Positions 8,030 to 17,314 are shown, numbered from the stretch's first letter. The stretch: 64,000 nucleotides of DNA from Oscillospiraceae bacterium (GCA_015067665.1 SVLZ01000004.1:1-64000); one strand, 5' to 3'. Notes: generated by a model not told the origin, from the letters alone. Numbers and translations: made by a program.

Positions 8030-8932
8030 ATGCTTAAGAAACAGCGAAAACGGATAGAGCTTTTTGATGTAGTAAATACCGGTCTTGTGGTATTCATTAC
8101 GATTTTGTTTTTATATCCGTTATATTTCTGCGTTGTCGCTTCCTTTTCGGCTCCCAGCGAGGTCATGGCAGGCAATACGATTTTCTGGTTTAAGGGCTTC
8201 AATTTTGAAAGCTATAAATATGCATTGCAGCAAGAACAGCTGTGGGTAGGTTATCGCAACACCATTATTTATACGTTTCTCGGTACACTGTACAGTTTGA
8301 TCATGACGATTCCGACGGCCTATGCGATGTCTAAGCGGGACTTGCCGTTGCGTAGAGGGGTTATGTGGCTGTACCTGCTTACTATGTATTTTGGTGGCGG
8401 CATGATTCCTACCTATTTCTTGATCAAGAACTTAGGCCTGCTGGACAACCCGTTGGTTATGATTGTTGGAACGGGCTGCTCTGCATTTCACCTGATCATT
8501 ACCAGAAACTATTTTACCAACAGCATCCCGGGGGATCTTTACGAAGCGGCAGAGATCGACGGTGCGAACGAATGGTTTTGCTTCAGTAAGATCGCAATGC
8601 CGCTGGCAAAGCCCATCATCGCGGTGGTGGCTGTGCAATGTGCCGTCGGCAAATGGAATAGTTACTTTAATGCATTGCTATACATTCGATCCGATGAGTA
8701 TAAGCCTTTGCAGCTTGTTCTGCGTGAAATGCTGATCACCAGTAAGGTTTCTACCGGCGATGTGGAAATCCTGGATCCGGATATGTTAGCGCAGATTATG
8801 GAGCGAATGCTCTTGGCAGAAGGTATGCAATATGCAGTGATCTTTATCGCCAGCGCACCGCTGCTGATCGTATTCCCGTTTATTCAGAAGTACTTTGTAC
8901 AGGGCACACTGGTTGGCTCTGTTAAAGGATAA
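8030..8932 (+). CDS. ABC sugar transporter permease (LplC/YtcP type)
   Basis: 300 residues, six membrane segments, with the permease EAA loop as LYEAAEIDGANEWFCFSKI near residue 178. The N-terminal region and the long insertion after the EAA loop (ILDPDMLAQIMERMLLAEGMQYA) are typical of the YtcP/LplC subfamily. It pairs with the upstream LplB-type permease and the downstream binding protein. Start has GGAGGGGAGAG upstream. Confidence 0.9.
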   Translation: MLKKQRKRIELFDVVNTGLVVFITILFLYPLYFCVVASFSAPSEVMAGNTIFWFKGFNFESYKYALQQEQLWVGYRNTIIYTFLGTLYSLIMTIPTAYAMSKRDLPLRRGVMWLYLLTMYFGGGMIPTYFLIKNLGLLDNPLVMIVGTGCSAFHLIITRNYFTNSIPGDLYEAAEIDGANEWFCFSKIAMPLAKPIIAVVAVQCAVGKWNSYFNALLYIRSDEYKPLQLVLREMLITSKVSTGDVEILDPDMLAQIMERMLLAEGMQYAVIFIASAPLLIVFPFIQKYFVQGTLVGSVKG

Positions 8933-8952
8933 ATTAGTTTAGGAGGAACATT

Positions 8953-10698
8953 ATGAAAAAGACAATAAAGGCCATTTGCTTAATGCTCATATGCGCTATG
9001 GTACTGCCTCTGGTCGCCTGTGGTGGTGGCGGTGGTGGCAGCACCCAGAATAACGGCCCTAGAGATCTGGAGTGGCTGAATCTGGAAAGCGACCTTCCCA
9101 TTGTGAAAGAAGGAACAGAAAAGACGCTGGAGATCGTTATTCTTCATCCAGGCGCAGTAGGCACGACCGAAGAAAAGTGGTTCTATGAATTCGTTGAAAA
9201 AGAGATGAATATCAACCTTGATGTTACGGTGCTGAAGGATGGCGGTCAGCAGTTGACGCTGCTGTTTGCAGACGGCGATCTGCCTGACATCATCATCGGC
9301 GCCGGCTTGGACGAGGCAAAGCTGATGCGCTACGGTGCAGATGAGGGAATGCTGCAAAATCTGACACCCTACATCACACCTGAGCTGACACCCAATCTGT
9401 ACAAGATCTTTGCAGAGAATCCGGATATGAAAAAGGCATTTACGGATAAGGATGGAAAGATCTGGTCTCTGGACTGCATTGGTAATGGCAACAGTTCCGG
9501 CCTGATCTCTCGTGCTTTCATTAATTATGACTGGCTGGAGCGTGCAGAAATGGAAACACCCGCAACACTGGATGCGTTTCTTGCAATGCTCCGCGCATTT
9601 AAGAAAACCGGCAGCGATGTGACACCTATGGGTGGTTCTTGGTCTGCAGAAAATCCCATGCTGATCCTGCTCAATGCGTTCGGTTATATTACCGAGAATC
9701 CCAAGGGCATGGATGTTGCCCTGAGAGATGGGAAAATTGTGCTGCCTATAGCAGATCGCGAGCTTTTCGGTGAGTACCTGAAGCTTTTCAAGCAGATCTA
9801 TGACGAGGGCTTGATCCACAAGAATTTCTTTACGATGGGCTATAGCGATATCAAGACGATGATCGCACAAAACAAGACCGGCTATACTACCGCAGCGCCC
9901 TTTACACAGACCTCGAACTTTACTGCTTGGTGGGGAGCACAGCCTTTGACCAGCCAGTATAATACAACTGCCCAGTGGCCTATGGCTGATATTTCCGTGG
10001 GTGATTTTGTCATTAGCGCCAAGAGTGACAATGTAGAGCTGGCTATGCGCTTTGCGGATTGGTTCTTTGATCCCACCGGTGCAAACTACTATCTGTCCTG
10101 CAACGGTCCTGCATCCACCCAGCCTGAATATGTTTACAGTGATCTGGTTGCCGGCTATGAAGTAGATGCCGAGAATCTTATGAAGTACTACCCCGGTTAT
10201 ATTCGTAATCAGAAGAAATTCTCCAGCCTTGCTGACTATGCTGCAAAGCATATCTATTTGCTGCCCTACGGCTCTGTGGGCTGCTGCTTCGATAGTACCT
10301 ATAATGTTATGATGACGCAGATTATGGGCTACACCAAGGAAGAGATTTACGCCAAGTACACGGATGTATCTGCCGAGGGTATTCAGGCAGATGTGCGTAA
10401 GGAATACAATGTGGATGGTGACGAGCAATTCCGTGCTGCCCTGAAGGATACGATGGTTCCCTTTGCCACAGCACAGCAGCTGCCCAATGCGTATCTGGAT
10501 CCGGAGGTCGTTTCGGAACTGGCTAATGCATGGACGCTGGTAAACGAATATGCTACCATCGAAATCGCAAACTTTGTTATCGGAAGAACCGAGCTGAATG
10601 AAGAAAACTTAAACAAGTACTTCGATGAGATCGAAGCCCTTGGCGCAACAAAGATCCTCAATGCATACCGTAATTATTTTGAAGGTATCTATCAGTAA
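8953..10698 (+). CDS. Extracellular solute-binding lipoprotein (LplA/YtcQ type)
   Basis: 581 residues. A lipoprotein signal with lipobox LVAC puts the lipidated cysteine at residue 23, followed by a Gly-rich linker. The length and sequence style (KEMNINLDVTV, DLPDIIIGAG, followed by a large alpha/beta lobe) match the long LplA/YtcQ binding proteins that feed LplB/LplC permeases with oligosaccharides. AGGAGG stands before the start. It is the substrate-recognition part of the importer encoded at 7.1-8.9 kb. Confidence 0.9.
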   Translation: MKKTIKAICLMLICAMVLPLVACGGGGGGSTQNNGPRDLEWLNLESDLPIVKEGTEKTLEIVILHPGAVGTTEEKWFYEFVEKEMNINLDVTVLKDGGQQLTLLFADGDLPDIIIGAGLDEAKLMRYGADEGMLQNLTPYITPELTPNLYKIFAENPDMKKAFTDKDGKIWSLDCIGNGNSSGLISRAFINYDWLERAEMETPATLDAFLAMLRAFKKTGSDVTPMGGSWSAENPMLILLNAFGYITENPKGMDVALRDGKIVLPIADRELFGEYLKLFKQIYDEGLIHKNFFTMGYSDIKTMIAQNKTGYTTAAPFTQTSNFTAWWGAQPLTSQYNTTAQWPMADISVGDFVISAKSDNVELAMRFADWFFDPTGANYYLSCNGPASTQPEYVYSDLVAGYEVDAENLMKYYPGYIRNQKKFSSLADYAAKHIYLLPYGSVGCCFDSTYNVMMTQIMGYTKEEIYAKYTDVSAEGIQADVRKEYNVDGDEQFRAALKDTMVPFATAQQLPNAYLDPEVVSELANAWTLVNEYATIEIANFVIGRTELNEENLNKYFDEIEALGATKILNAYRNYFEGIYQ

Positions 10699-10735
10699 TT
10701 CGCCAAAATGAAACATTCCAAAAGGAGGAAGCCCT

Positions 10736-12316
10736 ATGCAATTTAGAAAGCGGTTGGCATTTTTCCTGGCATTTGTTCTGATGATTTGCAACCTGTGCGG
10801 GTGTCTGCCCGCACAGGAACCCACATTGGACTTCAAGGTGGAGGATGTCCGTGTGCCGGTATTTGAACCCTATGTCCCTTCTGAAGATGAGGACAACCAT
10901 ATTATGATGGGAGCTGCGGTAGGTTCCTGGACGCGCGACATTGTAAATGATTATTCCTATGGCATTCGTTGTTCCTTCGATATGCGAGAGAGCACAAAAT
11001 GGAATCCGCAGGCAAATCAGGGTTATGTCGGAGATCCCGGCGTGGTATACCTATTAGATGGCTACTACGATGTGGACAGCCTGCGTATGAAATTTATCGG
11101 TACATATTATTTTGATTTGTTGGGCAGTGATAACGGTGTAGATTATACGCTTCTAAAGTCTGTCACCAAGGAGAATGCAGCTGAGTTTTATGATGAAGAG
11201 AGCCGCTGCACGCTTGAAAACCTGGAGGCAAAGCATATTTCCTATATCCGCATTATGTTCAAGGGAGCCGATAAGAATAATCCCTTTGTCAATTTCCACG
11301 AGCTCAGCTTCGAGGGTACATACCTTGCTCCAGGCCCGGTCTTTATTCCTGAGGAAGAAGATCCCAACAAGCTGCCGGATACTTTGATCCAATCTTATTT
11401 TCTGCATGGCACCTGGACCAGGGATCTGTCCACGGATGGCAGCTACGGTCCTGATAAGGCCTATGACAACAATGTTTTCAGCTTCTGGAATCCGCTGGCG
11501 AATGTAGGATTTGCTGACGAACCCGGCATTATTTTCTCTTTGAAGGCGAAAACAAATATTGGCAAGCTGGAATTTATTTTTGGCGGCGACAAGCATTATT
11601 TTGATGTATATGTAAGCCAAAACGGTGAAGATTACACAGAAATTGCTAAGATCAGCTACCTGAATGAAGAAAAGGCATACACGGTAAATGCCAATGGTGA
11701 CCTTGTCTGCACTTTGGATGGAATAAATCTGGCAGATGTGACATATGTGAAGGTCATCTTTACCGGACGCGCCAGCGGTACCCGGTATGTGAACTTCAAG
11801 GAAGCAGTCGTCAGCGAGGAAATTACGGAAGGTGTGGATACTTCCTGGATGATCCCTGACCTGTCAGATGTAGAGGTCAAGGCAACCGTGGAGGCCTATG
11901 AGTTTACTTACAACGGTGCCCCGAGCACAGATGCTTATCATTCCGGACTCACCAGCGACCCGAGAAATATTTATGACGGCAACCTCGGCTCCATGTGGAA
12001 TCCTGCTTTCAAGACACCCTTTGACACCTATCAGCCCGGTCTCGGCCTCCACCTGGATAACTATTATGATCTGACAAAGATCGTCTTTACCTTTGGCAAG
12101 AATACGAGCTATTTCAAGGTTTTGGTGAGCTCCGATAATCAGACCTTCACGGAAATGGCTTCTGTAACAGAGGATTCCCAGTATGACGCCGATCGGCAAG
12201 TCGTTCTGGACGGCCTGAGCGCAGAAAATGTTAAGTATGTACGGATCGTCTTCACCGGCGGTGCCTCCTGGGGTACGCTGAATGAGATGGAGATCTACGG
12301 TACATTGGCAAAATAG
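10736..12316 (+). CDS. Lipoprotein with three F5/8-type-C-like (discoidin-like) domains
   Basis: 526 residues. The lipoprotein signal has its lipidated cysteine at residue 23 (LCGC). Three successive repeats, roughly residues 60-190, 215-360 and 385-526, each carry a pattern of an Asp/Asn near SxWNP, a hydrophobic LD/LK core strand and a closing VKxIFTG or VRIVFTG strand, as in F5/8 type C carbohydrate-binding modules. There is no catalytic domain, so it is probably a surface glycan-binding protein serving the neighbouring importer. GGAGG is seven bases before the start. It shares the linker SWMIP...VKATV with the next gene product, so the two are related by duplication. Exact ligand unknown. 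Confidence 0.75.
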   Translation: MQFRKRLAFFLAFVLMICNLCGCLPAQEPTLDFKVEDVRVPVFEPYVPSEDEDNHIMMGAAVGSWTRDIVNDYSYGIRCSFDMRESTKWNPQANQGYVGDPGVVYLLDGYYDVDSLRMKFIGTYYFDLLGSDNGVDYTLLKSVTKENAAEFYDEESRCTLENLEAKHISYIRIMFKGADKNNPFVNFHELSFEGTYLAPGPVFIPEEEDPNKLPDTLIQSYFLHGTWTRDLSTDGSYGPDKAYDNNVFSFWNPLANVGFADEPGIIFSLKAKTNIGKLEFIFGGDKHYFDVYVSQNGEDYTEIAKISYLNEEKAYTVNANGDLVCTLDGINLADVTYVKVIFTGRASGTRYVNFKEAVVSEEITEGVDTSWMIPDLSDVEVKATVEAYEFTYNGAPSTDAYHSGLTSDPRNIYDGNLGSMWNPAFKTPFDTYQPGLGLHLDNYYDLTKIVFTFGKNTSYFKVLVSSDNQTFTEMASVTEDSQYDADRQVVLDGLSAENVKYVRIVFTGGASWGTLNEMEIYGTLAK

Positions 12317-12381
12317 TCCTGAAATGCAGTAATTTAGTCGCAAAAATAACTCTGTTATTTATTAATAAGGAGGAAAAAGTT

Positions 12382-14076
12382 ATGAAAAAAGCATTAACCT
12401 TAATCGCGATTCTCTGTATGGCAGCATTGCTGTTTGTCGGCTGTAACTTACTTCCGACTACCCCTACAGAACCCAGTACACCCACTGAACCCACTGTTGA
12501 TCCCACTGATCCCCCTGTCGATCCCACTGATCCCCCTGTCGATCCTACTGATCCCACCGATCCTCCTCACACCCATACTCCGGGTGAAGACGATGGCGAC
12601 TGCACCACAGATATTCTCTGCACAGAGTGCGGTGAAGTAGCTGTCCCCGGTGCAGAGAATCATACCCCCGCAGCCGATGACGGTGATTGCACTACCGACA
12701 TTACCTGCACTGTTTGCGGCAAGGTAACCACCGAAGGTGCTGAGGCACATACTCCCGCAGCCGATGATGGTGATTGCACTACCGATATTACCTGTACCGT
12801 TTGTGGCAAGGTAACCACCGAAGGTGCTGAGGGACATACGCCCAATGCAGACGACGGTGACTGCACCACTGCGATTACCTGCTCCGTCTGCGGCAAGGAG
12901 ACTACCGCTGCCAAGGATCACACGCCCAATGCAGACGACGGTGACTGTACTACTGCAATTACCTGCTCCGTCTGTGGTAAGGAAACCACTCCTGCTGCTA
13001 CGGGACATACACCTAATGCGGACGACGGCAATTGTACCACTGCAATTACCTGCTCCGTTTGCGGCAAGGTGACTGCCGAAGGCGCTGCTTCCCATAGCTT
13101 TGGCACCAACGAGCCTGTCTGCACCGTCTGTGGCACCGCAAACCCCGACTATGTGCCTCCTGTGAAGATTGTTGATTTCAAGCTTTCTGCTGAATGGGTC
13201 GACAGCAAGATCACTTGGCAGAGTGTTCACCCGACCAAGAGCTTTGACGGAGATCCTGCAACCCGTTGGAATCCGCAGGTAAAGCCCGGTTACGCCGGTG
13301 AGCCCTCCATTGAATATATGCTCAACAGAGCGGCTGATATTAACAAGATCACAGTAACTGTGTCGAGCACCACAAAGTACTACTTTGATGTTTACACCAG
13401 CACCGATAATGGCGCGACCTACACACTTTTGGCGAAGATCTGCACAGCCAATGAAGCAAATGCCTATAGCGGCGCTGTCTGCACGCTGGATGGCCTGAAG
13501 CTGGAGGGAGTAACCAATGTTAAGCTTCTTCTGACCGGCGGCGGCAGTGAGTATGTTAACCTTTACGAGGTAACCGTCAGCGAAGAGGGCAGCGAAGGTC
13601 TCGACAATTCCTGGATGATCCCCGAGGAGCCTAAGGAGCCGGTAAAGGCAACTGTTTCTGTTCATGAGTATATTTCCAACGGCGTTGCAGGCACCGACGG
13701 TTTTTCTGCTGTTGGTTCTGCCAATCCTGCCTATGACGGCAGTACTACAAGCAAGTGGAATCCCTGCCTCAAGAATTATACCTCCGATACTGGCATCATC
13801 TTCCATCTGGACAAGAAGTATGACCTGACAAAGCTGGTGCTGACCTTCAGTAATCCGCATTTCTATGATATCTATGTGAGCTCCGATCACGAAACCTACA
13901 CGGAGCTCGCCAAGATAACGAGCGAGACCCAATATGATGAAACAGGGGCCGTTTGCACTCTGGACGGACTGGATGCAGCGGATATCCAGTATGTGAAGAT
14001 TATCTTCACGGGCAGAGCACCCAGCAACAGCCTGTGGATCAACTTCTTTGAGATCGAGATCTACGGCACCGTCTAA
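12382..14076 (+). CDS. Lipoprotein with Pro/Thr stalk, Cys-rich tandem repeats and two F5/8-type-C-like domains
   Basis: 564 residues. The lipobox FVGC puts the lipidated cysteine at 21. Residues 26-64 are a Thr/Pro/Asp stalk (PTDPPVD units). Residues 65-252 hold six full and one partial repeat of about 29 residues, each with HTP, DDGDCTT, and a CxxCGK knuckle, three cysteines per unit in all. Residues about 262-410 and 425-564 are F5/8-type-C-like domains (SFDGDPATRWNP, YDGSTTSKWNP). It looks like a surface-displayed glycan binder held off the membrane by a repeat stalk. The CxxC pairs might bind metal or form disulfides; the sequence does not say which. It lies between the related lipoprotein and the GH71/99-like enzyme. 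Confidence 0.75.
   Translation: MKKALTLIAILCMAALLFVGCNLLPTTPTEPSTPTEPTVDPTDPPVDPTDPPVDPTDPTDPPHTHTPGEDDGDCTTDILCTECGEVAVPGAENHTPAADDGDCTTDITCTVCGKVTTEGAEAHTPAADDGDCTTDITCTVCGKVTTEGAEGHTPNADDGDCTTAITCSVCGKETTAAKDHTPNADDGDCTTAITCSVCGKETTPAATGHTPNADDGNCTTAITCSVCGKVTAEGAASHSFGTNEPVCTVCGTANPDYVPPVKIVDFKLSAEWVDSKITWQSVHPTKSFDGDPATRWNPQVKPGYAGEPSIEYMLNRAADINKITVTVSSTTKYYFDVYTSTDNGATYTLLAKICTANEANAYSGAVCTLDGLKLEGVTNVKLLLTGGGSEYVNLYEVTVSEEGSEGLDNSWMIPEEPKEPVKATVSVHEYISNGVAGTDGFSAVGSANPAYDGSTTSKWNPCLKNYTSDTGIIFHLDKKYDLTKLVLTFSNPHFYDIYVSSDHETYTELAKITSETQYDETGAVCTLDGLDAADIQYVKIIFTGRAPSNSLWINFFEIEIYGTV
12574..13137 (+). repeat. In-gene tandem repeats of about 87 bp (Cys-rich 29-residue units)
   Basis: Six full units and a seventh partial one, encoding HTPxADDGDCTTxITCxVCGK followed by TTEGAE-like spacers. 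Units 2 and 3 and units 4, 5 and 6 are closest to each other at the DNA level, which points to recent unit duplication and likely length variation between strains. Confidence 0.9.
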
Positions 14077-14102
14077 TTCTTTCTTCTAAAAGAGGTGCAA
14101 TT

Positions 14103-16022
14103 ATGATTAAAAGAATTTTAGCGGCATGTCTGTTGCTTTGCCTTTTGGCAAGCTTGACTGTTGGTTGCGTAAAGGAAGAAGCACCCCGTGTAGAGTCCTC
14201 AGTCAATACGGATGCAGCAGATATGAGTGCTACCAATAATACTACCGGCTTGCTGGCTGGAACAGATGATTTGGGCCGTGTGGTGGATTTGGTTACAGGC
14301 AATGATGAGAGCAAGGATGTTGGTATTTTCTACCTAACATGGCTGGGCACTTACGATGCTGGCAGTCTTCACGATGTAAGTAAAATTTTGGAAAAGGATC
14401 CCGATGCGGCTTCTGATCCGATTCGTTGGCTGCAGGCTGGCGGCGGTGCTCCCGGTAACACACATTGGTGGGGCGAATCCCTGTTTGGATACTATTTCTC
14501 TAATGACCGTTGGGTCATTGAACGGGATGTTCAGATGCTGACCGATGCCGGTATCGATTTTCTGATGCTGGACTACAGTAACGGTGTCACCTATCCGGAG
14601 CAATGGGATATCCTGCTGGAAACACTGGATAAGTTCTACCGTCAGGGCTTCGAGGTTCCTAAGCTTACCTTTGTTATCAAGCTGAACAACAATACCTGCG
14701 TGGACTATCTGTATGAGAACTACTATATGGGTAAACCTGAATATGACCATTTGTGGTATAAACCCGACGGAAAGCCCCTTCTTGTGTGCAACAGCTTGTC
14801 TCAGACTATGGAGCCGGAGTACTACAAGTACTTTAATTTCCGGTATGCACAGTGGCCCAAGGAAACACCTATGAAGGTGGACGGACTGGCTTGGCTGGAT
14901 GAAGGCACCTGGACGGAGGATGGCAAGAATGCGATCTTTGGCGGCGTTGATGGCCTCAAAACCATTATGACCGTTCAGGTCGCAGACCATCGCGGTACGG
15001 TTGCTTTCAGTAGTAATGCCTTCTACGGAGATGAGACCAACCACGGACGAAGCTGGCACGACGGTGCGCCGGATTATTCGGAAAACGCATATGTTTACGG
15101 CTACAATATTGGTGAGCAGTACGAGTATGCGCTCCAGTGCAACCCGGATATTGTGTTCATCACCGGCTGGAACGAATGGGTAGCGACTCGCCAGCGCGTG
15201 TGGAACGGTCTGGAGGAAACAGAGCCTGTTATTCTTGTTGATACAGCGAATATTGAGAGCAGCCGTGACATAATGCCCATGAAGGGCGGTTATGGCGATA
15301 ACTACTACCTGCAGATGATGGATTTTATCCGTCAGTATAAGGGCGCGCCTACGATCAATATGGCGCTCAATACTGCGGCAGAAAGCAAGCCTATTACGAT
15401 GGATATGGCTGCCGGTATGAATCAGTGGAACGCTGTTGGCGGTTACTATCTGGACTACATCCGTGAGATTGGCAATCGTAAGGGCTTGGGCTACGGCGGT
15501 CAGATCTACCGTGACGAAACAGGTCGCAACGATATCTACAAGATGAAGGTTGCAAATGACAGCGAAAACCTGTATGCTTATGTACAGACAATGGATATTA
15601 TTCAGGGTCTGGACGGCGAGCACTGCCTGAGTATGTTTATCAGCACCGGCAACGAAAATAACGAAGCTTGGTGCGGCTACGACTTTGTCATCGGCCGTCA
15701 GGCTGCAACGAAAGACGGTCTTGTGATCGAAAAGCGGACTGCTGACGGCTGGGAAGTTGTGGGATATGCCAAGTATAGTGTTGCGCTTAACGAGCTGCAG
15801 TTTGCGATTCCGCTGGAGACCCTCGGCCTTTCTGCAGAGGATGTTTCCATTCAGTTTAAGTTTGCGGACAACTATCAGGGCGAGGATGATATCTTCTCCT
15901 TCTATCTCAACGGCGACGCAGCACCCTACGGCAGAATGAACTATGTTTATGAGAGCAAGGGCGCAGATGCCATCGAAAAGTTTGAGATAAACCCCAATAA
16001 GGCAACCCCGACTGCGAAATAA
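14103..16022 (+). CDS. GH71/GH99-like lipoprotein with C-terminal CBM9-like domain
   Basis: 639 residues. The lipoprotein signal has its cysteine at 22 (TVGC). Residues about 75-410 look like a TIM barrel of the GH71/GH99-like group: VGIFYLTWLGTYD at the start, WWGESLFGYYFSNDRWVIERD, FLMLDYSNG, and FITGWNEWVATRQ, the WNEW motif typical of these proteins. Residues about 420-625 resemble a CBM9-like domain (SENLYAYVQTMDII, then a long beta-sandwich). Probably a cell-surface endo-acting glycosidase that feeds the importer, but substrate and even activity are inference. It ends this transcription unit just before the strong hairpin at 16028-16063. Confidence 0.65.
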   Translation: MIKRILAACLLLCLLASLTVGCVKEEAPRVESSVNTDAADMSATNNTTGLLAGTDDLGRVVDLVTGNDESKDVGIFYLTWLGTYDAGSLHDVSKILEKDPDAASDPIRWLQAGGGAPGNTHWWGESLFGYYFSNDRWVIERDVQMLTDAGIDFLMLDYSNGVTYPEQWDILLETLDKFYRQGFEVPKLTFVIKLNNNTCVDYLYENYYMGKPEYDHLWYKPDGKPLLVCNSLSQTMEPEYYKYFNFRYAQWPKETPMKVDGLAWLDEGTWTEDGKNAIFGGVDGLKTIMTVQVADHRGTVAFSSNAFYGDETNHGRSWHDGAPDYSENAYVYGYNIGEQYEYALQCNPDIVFITGWNEWVATRQRVWNGLEETEPVILVDTANIESSRDIMPMKGGYGDNYYLQMMDFIRQYKGAPTINMALNTAAESKPITMDMAAGMNQWNAVGGYYLDYIREIGNRKGLGYGGQIYRDETGRNDIYKMKVANDSENLYAYVQTMDIIQGLDGEHCLSMFISTGNENNEAWCGYDFVIGRQAATKDGLVIEKRTADGWEVVGYAKYSVALNELQFAIPLETLGLSAEDVSIQFKFADNYQGEDDIFSFYLNGDAAPYGRMNYVYESKGADAIEKFEINPNKATPTAK

Positions 16023-16027
16023 TTCCA

Positions 16028-16063
16028 AAACGGCACCAATACAAAATTGTATTGGTGCCGTTT
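16028..16063 (+). terminator. Strong perfect-palindrome terminator closing the first operon
   Basis: Two 17-base arms (16028-16044 and 16047-16063) are perfectly complementary around an AA loop and end in TTT. A second small hairpin, ACACAA-AA-TTGTGT with a seven-T run, follows at 16083-16105. Together they separate the lipoprotein operon from the corrinoid operon. Confidence 0.85.
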
Positions 16064-16161
16064 GTAAAACGAAAAGCTTTGGACACAAAATTGTGTGGTT
16101 TTTTTCTGCGAAGAACAGGAGAAAACAACACTGCCATATTTATTTCCTTTTTTGGTGATGC

Positions 16162-16167
16162 TATAAT
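16162..16167 (+). promoter_or_regulatory. Candidate -10 element of the corrinoid/rhamnosidase operon
   Basis: A perfect TATAAT lies 28 bases upstream of the methyltransferase start, but no good -35 hexamer stands 16-18 bases before it. That would fit an activator-dependent promoter, for example one served by the AraC-corrinoid regulator encoded in the same operon. I see no cobalamin riboswitch in the 130-base leader region. Confidence 0.4.
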
Positions 16168-16195
16168 AGAGCAAAAGGATGGGAGGAACAGAGAA

Positions 16196-17314
16196 ATGAC
16201 GAACATTGAACGCGCAATGAATATTTTGCACTATCGAGAAGTAGACAGACTGCCCGCGGTGCATTTTGGCTATTGGCCGGAATTGCTGACGGAATGGGCA
16301 CAGCAAGGCAAGATCCCACAGGAACTGGCTGTTGGCAACTGGGACGGCAGTCCCAAGGATCAGGAGCTGGACAAGCTCATTGGCTGGGATTTTAATTGGT
16401 ACAGCACTAAGGGCAGCAATAACGGCCTATATCCTTGCTTTGAAAAGAAAGTATTAGAAACATTTCCTGACGGAACGCAAAGAGTGCAAAGCAATCTGGG
16501 CCTTATTGAACGCATAAAGCCCGGTGTGACTTCCATCCCTTCTGAGGATGACTATTTACTCAAGGATAGAGAGGCCTTTGAAACACTCTATCGCCCGAAA
16601 ATGCAATTTACTCCGGAGCGTGTGAATCTGGATTACTATAAAAGCTTTAATGAGACCCGGCCTAAGGACAGACCTGTCGGTCTGTGCCTCGGAAGTGTCT
16701 TGGGACAGATCCGGGATATGGTTTCTGTGGTTGGTCTTAGTTATCTTATGTACGATGATGACGAGGATCTGCTGGCGGATATTATCGATACATATGCAGA
16801 AATGCAGTATCAGTGCGTAAAAACCATTTTGGAAACCGGTGCGAAGTTTGACTTCGCCCATTATTGGGAGGATATTTGTTTTAAGAACGGTCCGCTGATC
16901 TCTCCCGATAAATTTGAGGAGCTGTGCGCCAAGCACTATAAAAAGAGAAATGACTTGTGCCATCAGTACGGAATTGATATAATTTCTTTAGACTGCGATG
17001 GTGTAACGGAAAAACTGCTGCCGATCTGGTTCGAAAACGGTGTCAATACTATGTTCCCCATCGAGATCGGTGTTTGGGGCGATCAATTCGAGCCGGCACG
17101 GAAAAAGTACGGAAACGGTATGCTGGGTGTGGGTGCAATGGATAAGACAGCGCTGCGGAAGGATAAGGCGGCTGTAGATGCAGAGATAGAACGAATAAAG
17201 CGCCTCACAGCAATGGGCGGCTTTATTCCTTGTCCCGACCACCGGCTGATGCCCGGAACGAAATTTGAGCTTGTGCAGTACTATGCTGAGCAAATCAAGA
17301 ATATCCGGCTTTGA
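16196..17314 (+). CDS. URO-D superfamily protein lacking the zinc ligands; candidate substrate:corrinoid methyltransferase
   Basis: 372 residues. The start at 16196 is chosen because GGGAGG lies nine bases before it. It has the URO-D fold pattern (ERAMNILHYREVDRLPAVHFGY at the N-terminus is the usual URO-D opening). In place of the His-x-Cys zinc ligands of MtaA-type enzymes it has SLDCDGVTEKL, an Asp-rich site known from URO-D relatives linked to O-demethylation. Placed first in an operon with a corrinoid protein, an MtaA-type enzyme and a RACE activator, it is the natural candidate for methyltransferase I, which moves a methyl group from the growth substrate to the corrinoid. The substrate cannot be read from sequence; the rhamnosidases downstream hint at an O-methylated glycoside. 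Confidence 0.7.
   Translation: MTNIERAMNILHYREVDRLPAVHFGYWPELLTEWAQQGKIPQELAVGNWDGSPKDQELDKLIGWDFNWYSTKGSNNGLYPCFEKKVLETFPDGTQRVQSNLGLIERIKPGVTSIPSEDDYLLKDREAFETLYRPKMQFTPERVNLDYYKSFNETRPKDRPVGLCLGSVLGQIRDMVSVVGLSYLMYDDDEDLLADIIDTYAEMQYQCVKTILETGAKFDFAHYWEDICFKNGPLISPDKFEELCAKHYKKRNDLCHQYGIDIISLDCDGVTEKLLPIWFENGVNTMFPIEIGVWGDQFEPARKKYGNGMLGVGAMDKTALRKDKAAVDAEIERIKRLTAMGGFIPCPDHRLMPGTKFELVQYYAEQIKNIRL

Noticed and set aside
8980-10428. Long open frame antisense to the LplA-type binding protein gene
   Set aside because: The plus-strand gene has a lipoprotein signal, AGGAGG site and family similarity. The antisense product has low-complexity His/Cys/Ile-rich sequence, no ribosome site and no recognisable domain.
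12574-13137. Tandem repeats as a CRISPR array
   Set aside because: The repeats are in frame, about 87 bp without unique spacers, and encode a clear protein repeat.
12448-13932. Open frame antisense to the repeat lipoprotein
   Set aside because: Its apparent repeats are the complement of the plus-strand Cys-rich repeats; no ribosome site.
14334-16088. 584-codon open frame antisense to the GH71/99-like gene
   Set aside because: Arises from the codon bias of the real gene; no start signal and no domain features, and it runs through the terminator at 16028-16063.
16064-16195. Cobalamin riboswitch upstream of the corrinoid operon
   Set aside because: I looked for the B12-box and the paired core; only two terminator hairpins and a -10 element are visible in a leader that is too short.
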